Shown: positions 24,434-31,574 of the stretch, piece after piece | How positions within the stretch are numbered: the stretch's first letter is position 1 | How the letters are laid out: the number at the start of each line of letters is the position of its first letter | Assembly: GCF_008905045.1 (NCBI RefSeq) | Contig: NZ_VWMY01000028.1 | Coordinates: 101,840 to 141,590 of the forward strand | Length of the DNA stretch: 39,751 bases | Origin: Streptomyces albicerus | Lineage (GTDB): Bacteria > Actinomycetota > Actinomycetes > Streptomycetales > Streptomycetaceae | Direction of reading: 5' to 3' | The notes under the pieces: model-generated | Databases searched by the model: none | Seen by the model: the letters and a program-made list of their open reading frames with translations, nothing else | Told to the model about the DNA's origin: nothing | Made by a program: the position numbers and the translations under genes

Positions 24434-24498
24434 CCACCACCACTCTGCAGGCCACACCAGGCCCCAGCAGGTCCCGCAGGTCCCCGGAGGCATCACCC

Positions 24499-26598
24499 GT
24501 GTCCACCCCGCCCGACTCCGCCATGTCCGACCCCGCGTCCGACGACGCCCTCGCCGACGACCCCCTCTCCCGCGAGCGCGCCCACCTGACGCACTCCCGC
24601 GCCGCCCTCCGTTCGATGCGCGAGGACGTCGAGTCGCTCGACATCCGGGACGTCACCGCGAACTGGGTCAACGCGGAAGCCCTCACCCATCAGATCGACG
24701 AGCGCATCAAGGCACTCGCCGACCTGTCCCACACCCCGCTGTTCTTCGGCCGCCTCGACTACCTGTACGCGCCCGGAGCCGAGAGGGCGGAGGGCGCGGA
24801 GGGCGAGCGCTTCTACATCGGGCGCCGGCATGTGCACGACGCCGACGGCGACCCGATGGTCATCGACTGGCGCGCCCCGGTGTCCCAGCCCTTCTACCGG
24901 GCCTCCAAGAAGTCCCCGATGGACATCGCGCTGCGCCGCCGCTTCGGGTACACGGGCGGCGACCTCACCGCGTACGAGGACGAGCACCTCTCCGACCCGA
25001 CCGAGGCGGCCGCCACCAGCAAGCTCCTCCAGCAGGAGATCGAGCGCCCGCGCGTGGGCCCGATGCGCGACATCGTGGCGACGATCCAGCCCGAGCAGGA
25101 CGAGATCGTACGGTCCGGTCTCGGCGGCACGGTCTGTGTGCAGGGAGGTCCGGGCACCGGAAAGACGGCCGTCGGTCTGCACCGGGTCGCGTACCTCCTC
25201 TACGCCCACCGCGAGCGGCTCGCCCGCACCGGCACCCTCGTCATCGGGCCGAACTCGTCCTTCCTCCACTACATCGAGCAAGTGCTGCCCGCCCTGGGCG
25301 AGTTGGAGGTCAAGCAGGCGACGGTCGACGATCTGGTCGCGCATGTGGAGGTGCGGGGTACGGACGAGGCGGCCGCCGCGGTCGTCAAGGGCGACGCGCG
25401 GATGGCCGAGGTCCTGCGCCGGGCCGTCCGCTCGCACGTGACCATGCCGACCGAGCCCGTCGTGGTCGTGCGCGGCTCCCGGCGCTGGCGCGTTCCGGCG
25501 TACGAACTGGAGGACATCGTCCGGGAGTTGCTGGACCGGGAGATCCGTTACGGCGCCGCCCGCGAGGCCCTGCCGCAGCGCATCGCGCACGCCGTGCTCG
25601 TGCAGATGGAGCGGTCCGGCGAGGCACCGGACGACCGCGTGCAGGACGCCGTCGCCCGCAACCCGTCCGTGAAGGCGGCGGTGAAGGCGATCTGGCCGCC
25701 GGTCGACCCCGCGAAGCTCGTGCTGCGCCTGCTCTCCGACGCCGACTTCCTGGCCGTCCACGCGGCGGGAATCCTCACCGAGGACGAGCAGAAGACGATC
25801 CTCTTCGCCAAGCCCGTACGCTCGCCGAAGTCCGCCAAGTGGTCAGCCGCGGACGCCGTGTTGATCGACGAGGCCACGGACCTCGTACAGCGCACGCACT
25901 CCCTCGGACACGTGGTGCTCGACGAGGCGCAGGACCTCTCCCCCATGCAGTACCGGGCGGTGGGGCGGCGCTGCACGACCGGTTCGGCGACCGTCCTCGG
26001 GGACCTGGCTCAGGGCACGACGCCCTGGGCGACGCGGAGTTGGGACGAGGCACTGGCCCACCTGGGCAAGTCGGAGGCCGTCGTCGAGGAACTGACGGCG
26101 GGTTTCCGAGTCCCCACGGACGTCATCACGTACGCGTCCCGGCTGCTCCCCCACATCGCACCGGGCCTGACGCCGGTGGCCTCGGTTCGCGAGAACCCGG
26201 GCTTCTTCGAGGTCCGCGGGACCACCGCGGACGCGGAGGTAGTGGCCGCCTGCGAGGAGTTGCTGCGCAACGAGGGTTCGGTGGGCCTGATCGCGGCCGA
26301 CGCACGCGTGCCGCTGCTGGCCCAGGCGCTGACGGCGGCCGGTCTCACCCACCTCGGCCCCGGCGAGGAGACCACCCTCACTACCCGCCTCACCCTGGTA
26401 CCGGCCTCGCTCGCCAAGGGCCTGGAGTACGACTACGTGGTCCTGGACGAGCCCCAGGCCGTCGTCGACGGCGAACCGGACGAACGCACCGGCCTGCGCC
26501 GCCTGTACGTGTCCCTGACCCGAGCGGTCTCGGGCCTGATCGTGACCCACGCGGCACCGCTGCCGCCCCAACTGGCGGAGCGCGCAAGGGCATTGTGA
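24499..26598 (+). CDS. helD: HelD-type RNA polymerase-binding ATPase (class II, actinobacterial)
   Basis: 699 aa from GTG, with GGAGG 8 bases upstream. HelD proteins bind RNA polymerase, open its clamp and release stalled complexes; the Streptomyces relative HelR is tied to rifamycin tolerance. The N-terminal coiled-coil-like stretch (LSRERAHLTHSRAALRSMRE, ~23-80) should enter the secondary channel. FYIGRRHVHDADGDPMVIDW matches the conserved early HelD block. Walker A GGPGTGKTAVGLHRVAYLLY is near 216-235 and Walker B VVLDEAQDLSPMQ near 473-485. The C-terminal helicase-like 2A domain includes ASLAKGLEYDYVVLDEPQ. HelR versus another HelD subtype cannot be decided by eye. Confidence 0.88.
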   Translation: MSTPPDSAMSDPASDDALADDPLSRERAHLTHSRAALRSMREDVESLDIRDVTANWVNAEALTHQIDERIKALADLSHTPLFFGRLDYLYAPGAERAEGAEGERFYIGRRHVHDADGDPMVIDWRAPVSQPFYRASKKSPMDIALRRRFGYTGGDLTAYEDEHLSDPTEAAATSKLLQQEIERPRVGPMRDIVATIQPEQDEIVRSGLGGTVCVQGGPGTGKTAVGLHRVAYLLYAHRERLARTGTLVIGPNSSFLHYIEQVLPALGELEVKQATVDDLVAHVEVRGTDEAAAAVVKGDARMAEVLRRAVRSHVTMPTEPVVVVRGSRRWRVPAYELEDIVRELLDREIRYGAAREALPQRIAHAVLVQMERSGEAPDDRVQDAVARNPSVKAAVKAIWPPVDPAKLVLRLLSDADFLAVHAAGILTEDEQKTILFAKPVRSPKSAKWSAADAVLIDEATDLVQRTHSLGHVVLDEAQDLSPMQYRAVGRRCTTGSATVLGDLAQGTTPWATRSWDEALAHLGKSEAVVEELTAGFRVPTDVITYASRLLPHIAPGLTPVASVRENPGFFEVRGTTADAEVVAACEELLRNEGSVGLIAADARVPLLAQALTAAGLTHLGPGEETTLTTRLTLVPASLAKGLEYDYVVLDEPQAVVDGEPDERTGLRRLYVSLTRAVSGLIVTHAAPLPPQLAERARAL

Positions 26599-26703
26599 GC
26601 CCGGGTCGGTGGCGGGCGCGGCGGAGATGCCGGGCGGCAGCCGTCTGGAAGGCGGCGTGGGCTTCGCACACCCGGCCGCCCGGTCTCCCGGTCGCTCGCG
26701 GTG

Positions 26704-26727
26704 TCGACCGCGGTATCGACCGCGGCG
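26704..26727 (+). repeat. Short direct repeat, two 12-base units
   Basis: TCGACCGCGG occurs at 26704 and 26716, with the palindrome ACCGCGGT in the first. Lies in the 160-base gap between convergent helD and cutC and may help end transcription. Confidence 0.4.
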
Positions 26728-26758
26728 CGGTCGTCGAGGCCCGCGTCCGCCAGTACGC

Positions 26759-27451
26759 TCAGCCGCGGTCCAAGGCCGACCGCCACTCCCGTACCGCCGC
26801 CGCCGAGACCGGCGTCTCCCAGCCGCCCGGCCGGGCCGCGCCGCCGATGTGGAAGGCGTCGATGCCGGCCGCCCGCAGGCGCGGGAGGTGGTCGAGGCGG
26901 AGGCCGCCGCCGACGAGGAGCCGGGGCTCGTAGCCCGGCTCGCCGTGACGGGCCGCCTCGGCGAGCAGCGTCGGCAGGCCCTCGTCCACACCCTCCGCCG
27001 ACCCGGCCGTGAGGTACGTGTCCAGGCCGGGCAGGTCGGAGAGCCGCTTGCGCAGGGCGTCGCGGTCCGCCGCGCGGTCGATCGCCCGGTGAAACGTCCA
27101 ACGGCAGCCGTCCAGTTCGGCGAGCACGGCCTCCAGCGCGGGCAGGTCCGGCTCCCCGGCCTCGTCCAGGAACCCGAGCACGAACTCGTCCGCCCCGGCG
27201 GCACGCAGCTCCCGCGCCGCCCGTACGAGCCGCCGTACCTCCCCGGCCTCGAACCCGTCGGTCAGGCGCAGCATCACGCGCAGCGAGATGCCGACGGCGG
27301 CCCGGATCCCCACGAAGGTCTCCACCGGCGGGGTGAGCCCGTCGGCGGCCATGTCCGTGACCAGCTCCAACCGGTCCGCACCTCCGGCCTCGGCGGCGAC
27401 CGCGTCCTCGACTTCGAGGGCGATCACCTCCAGGACTGCACGCTCACTCAT
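26759..27451 (-). CDS. cutC: CutC family TIM-barrel protein
   Basis: 230 aa (MSERAVLEVIALEVEDAVAA), GAGG five bases upstream of the ATG. Complete CutC barrel: AGGADRLELVTDMAADGLTP near 22-41, LRVMLRLTDGF, a WTFHRAIDR block near 117-125, then LVGGGLRLDHLPRLRAAGID near 178 and FHIGGAARP. It is named for copper homeostasis, but there is no copper gene nearby and the metal role of the family is disputed. A near-match to a DasR site lies upstream, and murR/murQ stand 4-6 kb away, so an amino-sugar link should be considered. Confidence 0.9.
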   Translation of the reverse strand: MSERAVLEVIALEVEDAVAAEAGGADRLELVTDMAADGLTPPVETFVGIRAAVGISLRVMLRLTDGFEAGEVRRLVRAARELRAAGADEFVLGFLDEAGEPDLPALEAVLAELDGCRWTFHRAIDRAADRDALRKRLSDLPGLDTYLTAGSAEGVDEGLPTLLAEAARHGEPGYEPRLLVGGGLRLDHLPRLRAAGIDAFHIGGAARPGGWETPVSAAAVREWRSALDRG

Positions 27452-27763
27452 AGGACCTCTTCCCTCGGGCGGCTACAGGTCTAGTCCAATAACCAGCCTA
27501 CGCGCATGAGGGAAGATCCGGCCGCGGCCGACGGGGCCGGGGCCGAGGCGGGGGCCGCACCGGCCGGAACCGGGCCCGGATGCGGGACCTGGACCTGGAC
27601 CGAGGCCGGGCCCGGAGCCGGAGCCGAGACCAGGACCAGGACGGACCGGGGCCAGGCCGGGACCAGGGCCGGGGCCGGGCCGGGACCAGGGCCGAGGCCT
27701 GAGCCAGGGCCGGGACCAGGGCCGGAACCGGAGCCGGACGGGAACCGGGGCCAGGGCCGGAGC
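27452..27763. repeat. GC low-complexity intergenic region with G-quadruplex motif
   Basis: No gene supported in 312 bases. From about 27535 to 27763 it is an irregular array of GGGCCGGGACCAG-like units, mixed with GGACCT and GAGCCG variants. At 27666-27684 four G-runs separated by CC (GGGCCGGGGCCGGGCCGGG) fit a G-quadruplex on the plus strand. The frame open across it is a shadow of the MDMPI-like gene. Confidence 0.7.
27476..27491. promoter_or_regulatory. Possible DasR-responsive element (dre)
   Basis: ACAGGTCTAGTCCAAT agrees with 13 of 16 positions of the palindromic dre consensus ACTGGTCTAGACCAGT. It starts 25 bases upstream of the cutC ATG, in the promoter region. DasR is the GlcNAc-responsive repressor of streptomycetes. 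Confidence 0.5.
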
Positions 27764-28435
27764 TCAGCCGTACAGGTTGAGCTCGGCCTCCGCGGCCCCC
27801 GCCAGCTCGTACCGTGTCCCGGTCAGCGGGCGTGCCGCGTAGAGCCGTACGAGGGTCGTCGCGTCGCCGATATAGCGGGCGGGCGGGCGCTCGCCGGAGG
27901 GCGCGCCGAGCAGCAGGGGCTCATCGACGTCGTCAAGGTCGGCGTGCAGTGCGAGGTGCCCCCGATCGCGGGTGATCCACGCCAACAGGTCGAGCGCGAG
28001 CCCCACTTGAGCGCCGCCGTACGCTGTGGGCTCGCCCCAGGCCTCCCGTACGTCCCCCGCGTGCACCCACTCGCCGAGCGCGACCCCGTCGAGTACGCCG
28101 CCCGCCTTGGCGATCACCGGACCCGCGTCGGTCATCCCCCGCTCCAGCTCGTCGACGACCTCCGCGACGGACCAGCCGTCCCGCTCGGCGATGTCCCGGT
28201 CGTTCGCCTCGGGGCTGAAGACCCCCTCCTCGTACCGGCTCTCCACGACCCGCGACAACGCGGCCGAGCAGTGCGCGAGCACATGCCGCACCGTCCACCC
28301 AGGACAACAGGTCCTGATCGCGAAGTCCTCCTCCGGCCGCCCCCGAAGAAGCGGCATCAGCACGTCCCGCTCGGCGGCCAGCAGCCGCCCGGGCAGTTCC
28401 GGATCCCGTACGCCGTGCGCGTCAACAGCAGTCAT
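27764..28435 (-). CDS. MDMPI/DinB-like maleylpyruvate-isomerase-family protein
   Basis: 223 aa. Matches the mycothiol-dependent maleylpyruvate isomerase metal-binding domain (DinB-like four-helix bundle): CCPGWTVRHVLAHCSAALSR near 43-62 with the ligand histidines, then LGEWVHAGDVREAWG near 120-134 carrying the third. A small C-terminal domain ends AAEAELNLYG. The family is common in actinobacteria, where mycothiol is the main thiol; most members are uncharacterised thiol transferases. It is divergent from the HD gene and its end abuts the G-rich repeat region. Confidence 0.85.
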   Translation of the reverse strand: MTAVDAHGVRDPELPGRLLAAERDVLMPLLRGRPEEDFAIRTCCPGWTVRHVLAHCSAALSRVVESRYEEGVFSPEANDRDIAERDGWSVAEVVDELERGMTDAGPVIAKAGGVLDGVALGEWVHAGDVREAWGEPTAYGGAQVGLALDLLAWITRDRGHLALHADLDDVDEPLLLGAPSGERPPARYIGDATTLVRLYAARPLTGTRYELAGAAEAELNLYG

Positions 28436-28483
28436 GAGGCAACGCTAAGCGCTCCGCTGGAAGATCGGTGATGAACCCGCGGG

Positions 28484-28535
28484 CCGGTGGGGGCTGGTCG
28501 CGCAGTTCCCCGCGCCCCTTACGGGGCGCGGTACC
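28484..28535. repeat. Dispersed repeat type A copy 2
   Basis: Core GGTCGCGCAGTTCCCCGCG at 28496-28514, then GCGCCCCTTACGGGGCGC (7-bp stem, loop TTAC). It lies between divergently transcribed genes, about 60-110 bases from each start. Confidence 0.75.
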
Positions 28536-28607
28536 GCACCGGACTTCACCAAGGCCGCTTCGGGGCGACGGGCGATCACCGACGGTGGACGGCGGAGAAT
28601 GGCGCGC

Positions 28608-29276
28608 ATGGCCGACCTCGACACCGCCGACACCGCCGATGTGCTCGACGCCCTGCGCTCCCGCTGGCGACACACGCTTCACCGGATCCGTGGGACGGAT
28701 GCCCCCGACCCCACCCCCTACGCCGACAACCTCCTCGCCCGCTGGTCGGAGCCGCAGCGGCGCTATCACACGCTCGACCATCTGACCGCGGTCCTGGATC
28801 ACGTCGACGTGCTGGAGACGTACGCGGCCGACCCGGACCTGGTCCGGCTGGCCGCCTGGTTCCACGACGCGGTCTACCTCCCCGACCGGTCCGAGAACGA
28901 GGAACGCTCGGCCCGTCTCGCCGAACGCGCCCTCCCCGAGGCGGGCGTCTCCCCCACCGCCACAGCCGAGGTCGCCCGCCTGGTCCGCCTCACGATCACG
29001 CACGCCCCGTCCGACGACGACCCGAACGGCCAGGTCCTCTGCGACGCCGACCTGGCGATCCTGGCGGCACCCCCGGCCGCGTACGCCGCCTACACGGCCG
29101 CCGTCCGCGAGGAGTACGCCTTCGTCCCGCCGGACGCCTTCCGCGAGGGCCGCGCGGCGGTACTCCGCCAACTCCTCGGCCTGCCGCGCCTCTTCCACAC
29201 CCCCTACGGGGCGGCTCAGTGGGAAGCCACGGCCCGCTGGAACGTCCGTGGCGAGCTGGACCTCCTCAGCACCTGA
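28608..29276 (+). CDS. HD-domain metal-dependent phosphohydrolase
   Basis: 222 aa from ATG (MADLDTADTADVLDALRSRW), which has GGAGA about 9 bases upstream; the ATG at 28599 sits too close to the same site. The HD pattern is H-x-L-D-H (RRYHTLDHLTAVLDHVDVLE near 55), the HD pair in AAWFHDAVYLP near 84, and a later Asp (CDADLAIL). It belongs to the predicted HD phosphohydrolases of the COG4339 type. Substrate unknown. The end is 212 bases before the GNAT fusion gene. Confidence 0.85.
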   Translation: MADLDTADTADVLDALRSRWRHTLHRIRGTDAPDPTPYADNLLARWSEPQRRYHTLDHLTAVLDHVDVLETYAADPDLVRLAAWFHDAVYLPDRSENEERSARLAERALPEAGVSPTATAEVARLVRLTITHAPSDDDPNGQVLCDADLAILAAPPAAYAAYTAAVREEYAFVPPDAFREGRAAVLRQLLGLPRLFHTPYGAAQWEATARWNVRGELDLLST

Positions 29277-29488
29277 ACCCGGTTCCGGCGGCGGCGTCCT
29301 GGGCGGTCGCCGCGGCGTCCGCGATCGCCCTGGTGGGGTGGCGACCCTGATCCCCCGTACCCCTCGCCCGGCCGAGAAGCCGCAGCTCGGGCGTGAGCTG
29401 CGGATCTACCGCGACCGGCAGGTCTGGCTCTCCAAACGAGCCGGTCAATCAGTCTCGTTCGGGAAACTGATCACCTATTCTCGCCGTC

Positions 29489-30568
29489 ATGCGAGCAATG
29501 GGCGGGGATCAGGTGGCCGAGGCCGTCGCGGGTGCGGTCGCGGTGCTGCGGGGAGCGGCCGGCCGGGACTGGAGCGTCAAGGCGGGCCGTGTCGACTGGA
29601 GTTGCCGCAGGACGGCGGAGCACATCGCGTCGGATCTCATCGCGTACGCGGGGCAGTTGGCGGGCCGGCCCACCGACCGTTACGTACCGTTCCGCATCAA
29701 CTGCGACGAGTGCGAGAGCGTCGAGGACCTCCTGCAGGTCATCGAGGCGACCGGCGCCCTCCTCGCGGCCGCCGTCCGCACCGCCCCGCGCGAGGCCCGT
29801 GCCTTCCACCCGTACCCCTTCCGCAGCGCGAACCGCGAGGGCTTCGCCGCGATGGGTGTCGCCGAGGTGCTGCTCCACACGCACGACATCGCCGAGGGCC
29901 TCGGTATCGCGTACGAGCCGCCGGCCGCGCTCTGCGAGGACGTGCTGACCCGGATCTTCCCGCACGTCCGGCCCGATCCCGGCGCCGGCCACTGGCGCAT
30001 CCTCCTGTGGGCCACGGGCCGCGGCGACCTGCCCGGCCGCGCGCCCCTCACCGACTGGCGCTGGAACAACAACCTCGTGATCCCCGCCGAGCGCCTCACT
30101 CTCCAGGGTGTCGCCCCCGCGTCCGCCGCCGACCTGAGCACGGGCGGCACCGGCGGCTTCGAGTGGATCGAGGGAGGCCCCTTCGAGGGCACACGCGATG
30201 CCGCCGGGGCGACCGTGAAGGCGTACGAGTCCGGAGTGCACCGGCCGGAGTGGGGCATGTTCGTCCTCGTCCGCCGCGAGGACGGCCGCGCGGTCGGCGG
30301 CATGGGTTTCCACAGCGCGCCGGACGAGGCCGGCCGCGTCGAGATCGGCTACGACCTGGCCGAGTCCGCCCGCGGCAACGGCTACGCCACCGAGGCCCTG
30401 CGCGCCCTGTCCGCCTGGGCCCTGGCCCGCGAGGACGTCACCTCCCTGTTCGCGACGGTGGACCGCGCCAACTCCCCTTCCCAGGGCGTGATGTCCCGCG
30501 CCGGCTTCATCCAGGTGCCGGCGGAGGACGGGGACGGCGAGCAGTACGCGTACGAGCTGCGGGGCTGA
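29489..30568 (+). CDS. MDMPI-like N-terminal domain fused to GNAT acetyltransferase
   Basis: 359 aa. Residues ~1-200 resemble the DinB/MDMPI fold (RRTAEHIASDLIAYAGQLAG, then EVLLHTHDIAEGLG with the metal-binding histidines). Residues ~215-355 are a GNAT domain: GMFVLVRREDGRAVGGMGFH, the acetyl-CoA loop in ARGNGYATEALRALSAWAL, and ANSPSQGVMSRAGFIQV near the end. TATTCT ends 7 bases before ATG 29489, fitting a leaderless start; ATG 29498 is an alternative. The fusion suggests that a thiol- or metal-linked substrate binder presents its ligand to the acetyltransferase; inference. Confidence 0.85.
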   Translation: MRAMGGDQVAEAVAGAVAVLRGAAGRDWSVKAGRVDWSCRRTAEHIASDLIAYAGQLAGRPTDRYVPFRINCDECESVEDLLQVIEATGALLAAAVRTAPREARAFHPYPFRSANREGFAAMGVAEVLLHTHDIAEGLGIAYEPPAALCEDVLTRIFPHVRPDPGAGHWRILLWATGRGDLPGRAPLTDWRWNNNLVIPAERLTLQGVAPASAADLSTGGTGGFEWIEGGPFEGTRDAAGATVKAYESGVHRPEWGMFVLVRREDGRAVGGMGFHSAPDEAGRVEIGYDLAESARGNGYATEALRALSAWALAREDVTSLFATVDRANSPSQGVMSRAGFIQVPAEDGDGEQYAYELRG

Positions 30569-30667
30569 TCCGAGGCATCGTGGTGGCCCTGCGCTCCGGC
30601 AGAACCCTGCGCAAGGTCGCCTCGACGGGAACGGAGACGGGCATCCGCCACGAACTGGAGACGTGGT

Positions 30668-30949
30668 TCAGCCGACCCCGTCCTGAACCCGCCGATGCTT
30701 CGGCCGCCGCAGCCCCGCCTCCGTGAGCCGCCGCACCAACTCCTTCGACCCGACCTCCACAGCCCCGGCCGCCACCGCCTCCTCGTACCGGTGCGACGGG
30801 ATGTCGTAGTGGTCGCGCTCGAAAGCCCGGGCGGGCGCCCCCAACCGGCTTGCGAAGTCGTGCAGTTCGTCGAACGAGACGTCGCTGACCAGGTGGGACC
30901 ACATGCGGCCGTGCCCCGGCCAGTTCGGAGGGTCGATGTACACCGTCAC
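30668..30949 (-). CDS. DUF4031 family protein
   Basis: 93 aa from GTG (VTVYIDPPNWPGHGRMWSHL), followed by SDVSFDELHDFASRLG and FERDHYDIPSHRYEEAV, a full match to the DUF4031 pattern. The GTG overlaps the stop of the upstream gene (GTGA, 4 bases), so translation is probably coupled; no Shine-Dalgarno is visible. Function unknown; small cytosolic protein. Confidence 0.85.
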   Translation of the reverse strand: MTVYIDPPNWPGHGRMWSHLVSDVSFDELHDFASRLGAPARAFERDHYDIPSHRYEEAVAAGAVEVGSKELVRRLTEAGLRRPKHRRVQDGVG

Positions 30950-31347
30950 GAGGGAGGTGTCCCGCCGCCGGCCTTCCCGAGCGCGCCCACCGCCGAGACC
31001 TTCACGCCCGCCTTGTGGCACACCCAGTGCGGGTCGGGCCCCAACTCCGGCTCCACATCGAGGGCATGGGGGTCACCGGCACCGCAGACGGGACACAGCG
31101 GCCAGCGCCCGTACCGCTCCAGCAGCGCGTCCTGTACGTCCTGGGCGATCAGCCCCGCCACGTAGTCGACCCCTTCCGGCCACTGCTCCACCCACCACCG
31201 GCGCTGTACGACCGACTCCTCGACCATCGACACCACATCGGCCTCGGCGACCTGGCCCGCGACGAGATCCGCGAGCACGAGCGCACGGGCCGCGTGCAGC
31301 GCCTGCTCCAAAGAGCTGATGGGGTCGGGGGAGGGGGGAGAATTCAT
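30946..31347 (-). CDS. Hypothetical protein with C-terminal zinc-ribbon-like motif
   Basis: 133 aa (MNSPPSPDPISSLEQALHAA). Helical N-terminal 85 residues (AARALVLADLVAGQVAEADV), then CPVCGAGDPHALDV and HWVCHKAG, a CxxC plus Cys/His pattern likely to bind zinc. The ATG was chosen because CACAAT is at -12 to -7 and an inverted repeat overlaps it; GGGAG is too near the start to act alone. Co-transcribed and coupled with the DUF4031 gene. No family recognised. Confidence 0.7.
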   Translation of the reverse strand: MNSPPSPDPISSLEQALHAARALVLADLVAGQVAEADVVSMVEESVVQRRWWVEQWPEGVDYVAGLIAQDVQDALLERYGRWPLCPVCGAGDPHALDVEPELGPDPHWVCHKAGVKVSAVGALGKAGGGTPPS

Positions 31348-31353
31348 ACTCCC

Positions 31354-31374
31354 ATTGTGCGCCTGCCGCACAAT
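31354..31374. promoter_or_regulatory. Inverted-repeat operator candidate
   Basis: ATTGTGC-N7-GCACAAT, perfect 7-bp arms, covering the -10 (CACAAT) of the minus-strand gene at 31347. Size and position are those of a repressor site; MurR/RpiR starting at 31575 is one candidate regulator. Confidence 0.5.
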
Positions 31375-31385
31375 CGGAGCGCGCC

Positions 31386-31460
31386 CCGTCAGCCGTGCGC
31401 CAGTCGGGGGCGCGTCCGTCAGCCGCACGCCCGTCAGCCGCACGCCCGTCAGGCGCGCGC
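31386..31460. repeat. Tandem 15-base repeat
   Basis: CCGTCAGCCGCACGC in strict 15-base register at 31386, 31416, 31431 and 31446, with a degenerate unit at 31401. It runs straight into a reversed type A repeat. Confidence 0.75.
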
Positions 31461-31510
31461 CCCGTAAGGGGCGCGGGGAACTGCGCGACCAGCCCCCACG
31501 AACCCGCACA
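31456..31510. repeat. Dispersed repeat type A copy 4 (reversed)
   Basis: Hairpin GCGCCCC-GTAA-GGGGCGC followed by reversed core CGCGGGGAACTGCGCGACC at 31472-31490. It lies between divergent genes, about 30 bases upstream of the murR-like promoter. Confidence 0.75.
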
Positions 31511-31539
31511 TACCCCCCGGCCTCGCACCCCCCTTCCCC

Positions 31540-31568
31540 TTGACCCTCCTCCCGCCCGAAAATATCTT
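31540..31568 (+). promoter_or_regulatory. Promoter of the MurR/RpiR gene (leaderless)
   Basis: TTGACC (31540-31545), 17-base spacer, TATCTT (31563-31568), then GTG at 31575 seven bases later. This is a near-consensus vegetative promoter with transcription expected to start on the GTG. Confidence 0.75.
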
Positions 31569-31574
31569 TCATAC

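Larger units (their letters stand above)
24145..24498. promoter_or_regulatory. Divergent regulatory region upstream of helD
   Basis: No gene supported. It contains a perfect 11-bp inverted repeat with a 3-base loop at 24230-24254 (CCGTCCCCCTC / GAGGGGGACGG) and a perfect 12-base palindrome TGTCGTACGACA at 24276-24287. The helD promoter candidate is TTGGCC (24344-24349) with TAAAAT (24369-24374), spacer 19. A 9-bp hairpin (GCCGACCGG / CCGGTCGGC, loop 7) lies in the predicted leader at 24409-24433. The classic rifamycin-associated element was not seen. Confidence 0.6.

Noticed and set aside
24145..24498. Rifamycin-associated element before helD
   Set aside because: Looked for the GGGGCTT...AAGGCCCC type palindrome and did not find it; the repeats present are different.
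27506..28471. A 321-codon plus-strand frame with a repetitive Gly/Pro start
   Set aside because: It runs through the GC repeat array and then opposite the MDMPI-like gene; no ribosome site and no domain.
30580..30726. Possible 48-codon gene after the GNAT fusion
   Set aside because: Codons look fair (VVALRSGRTLRKVASTGTET) but there is no ribosome site and it runs into the opposing DUF4031 gene. Possibly a relic; not strong enough.
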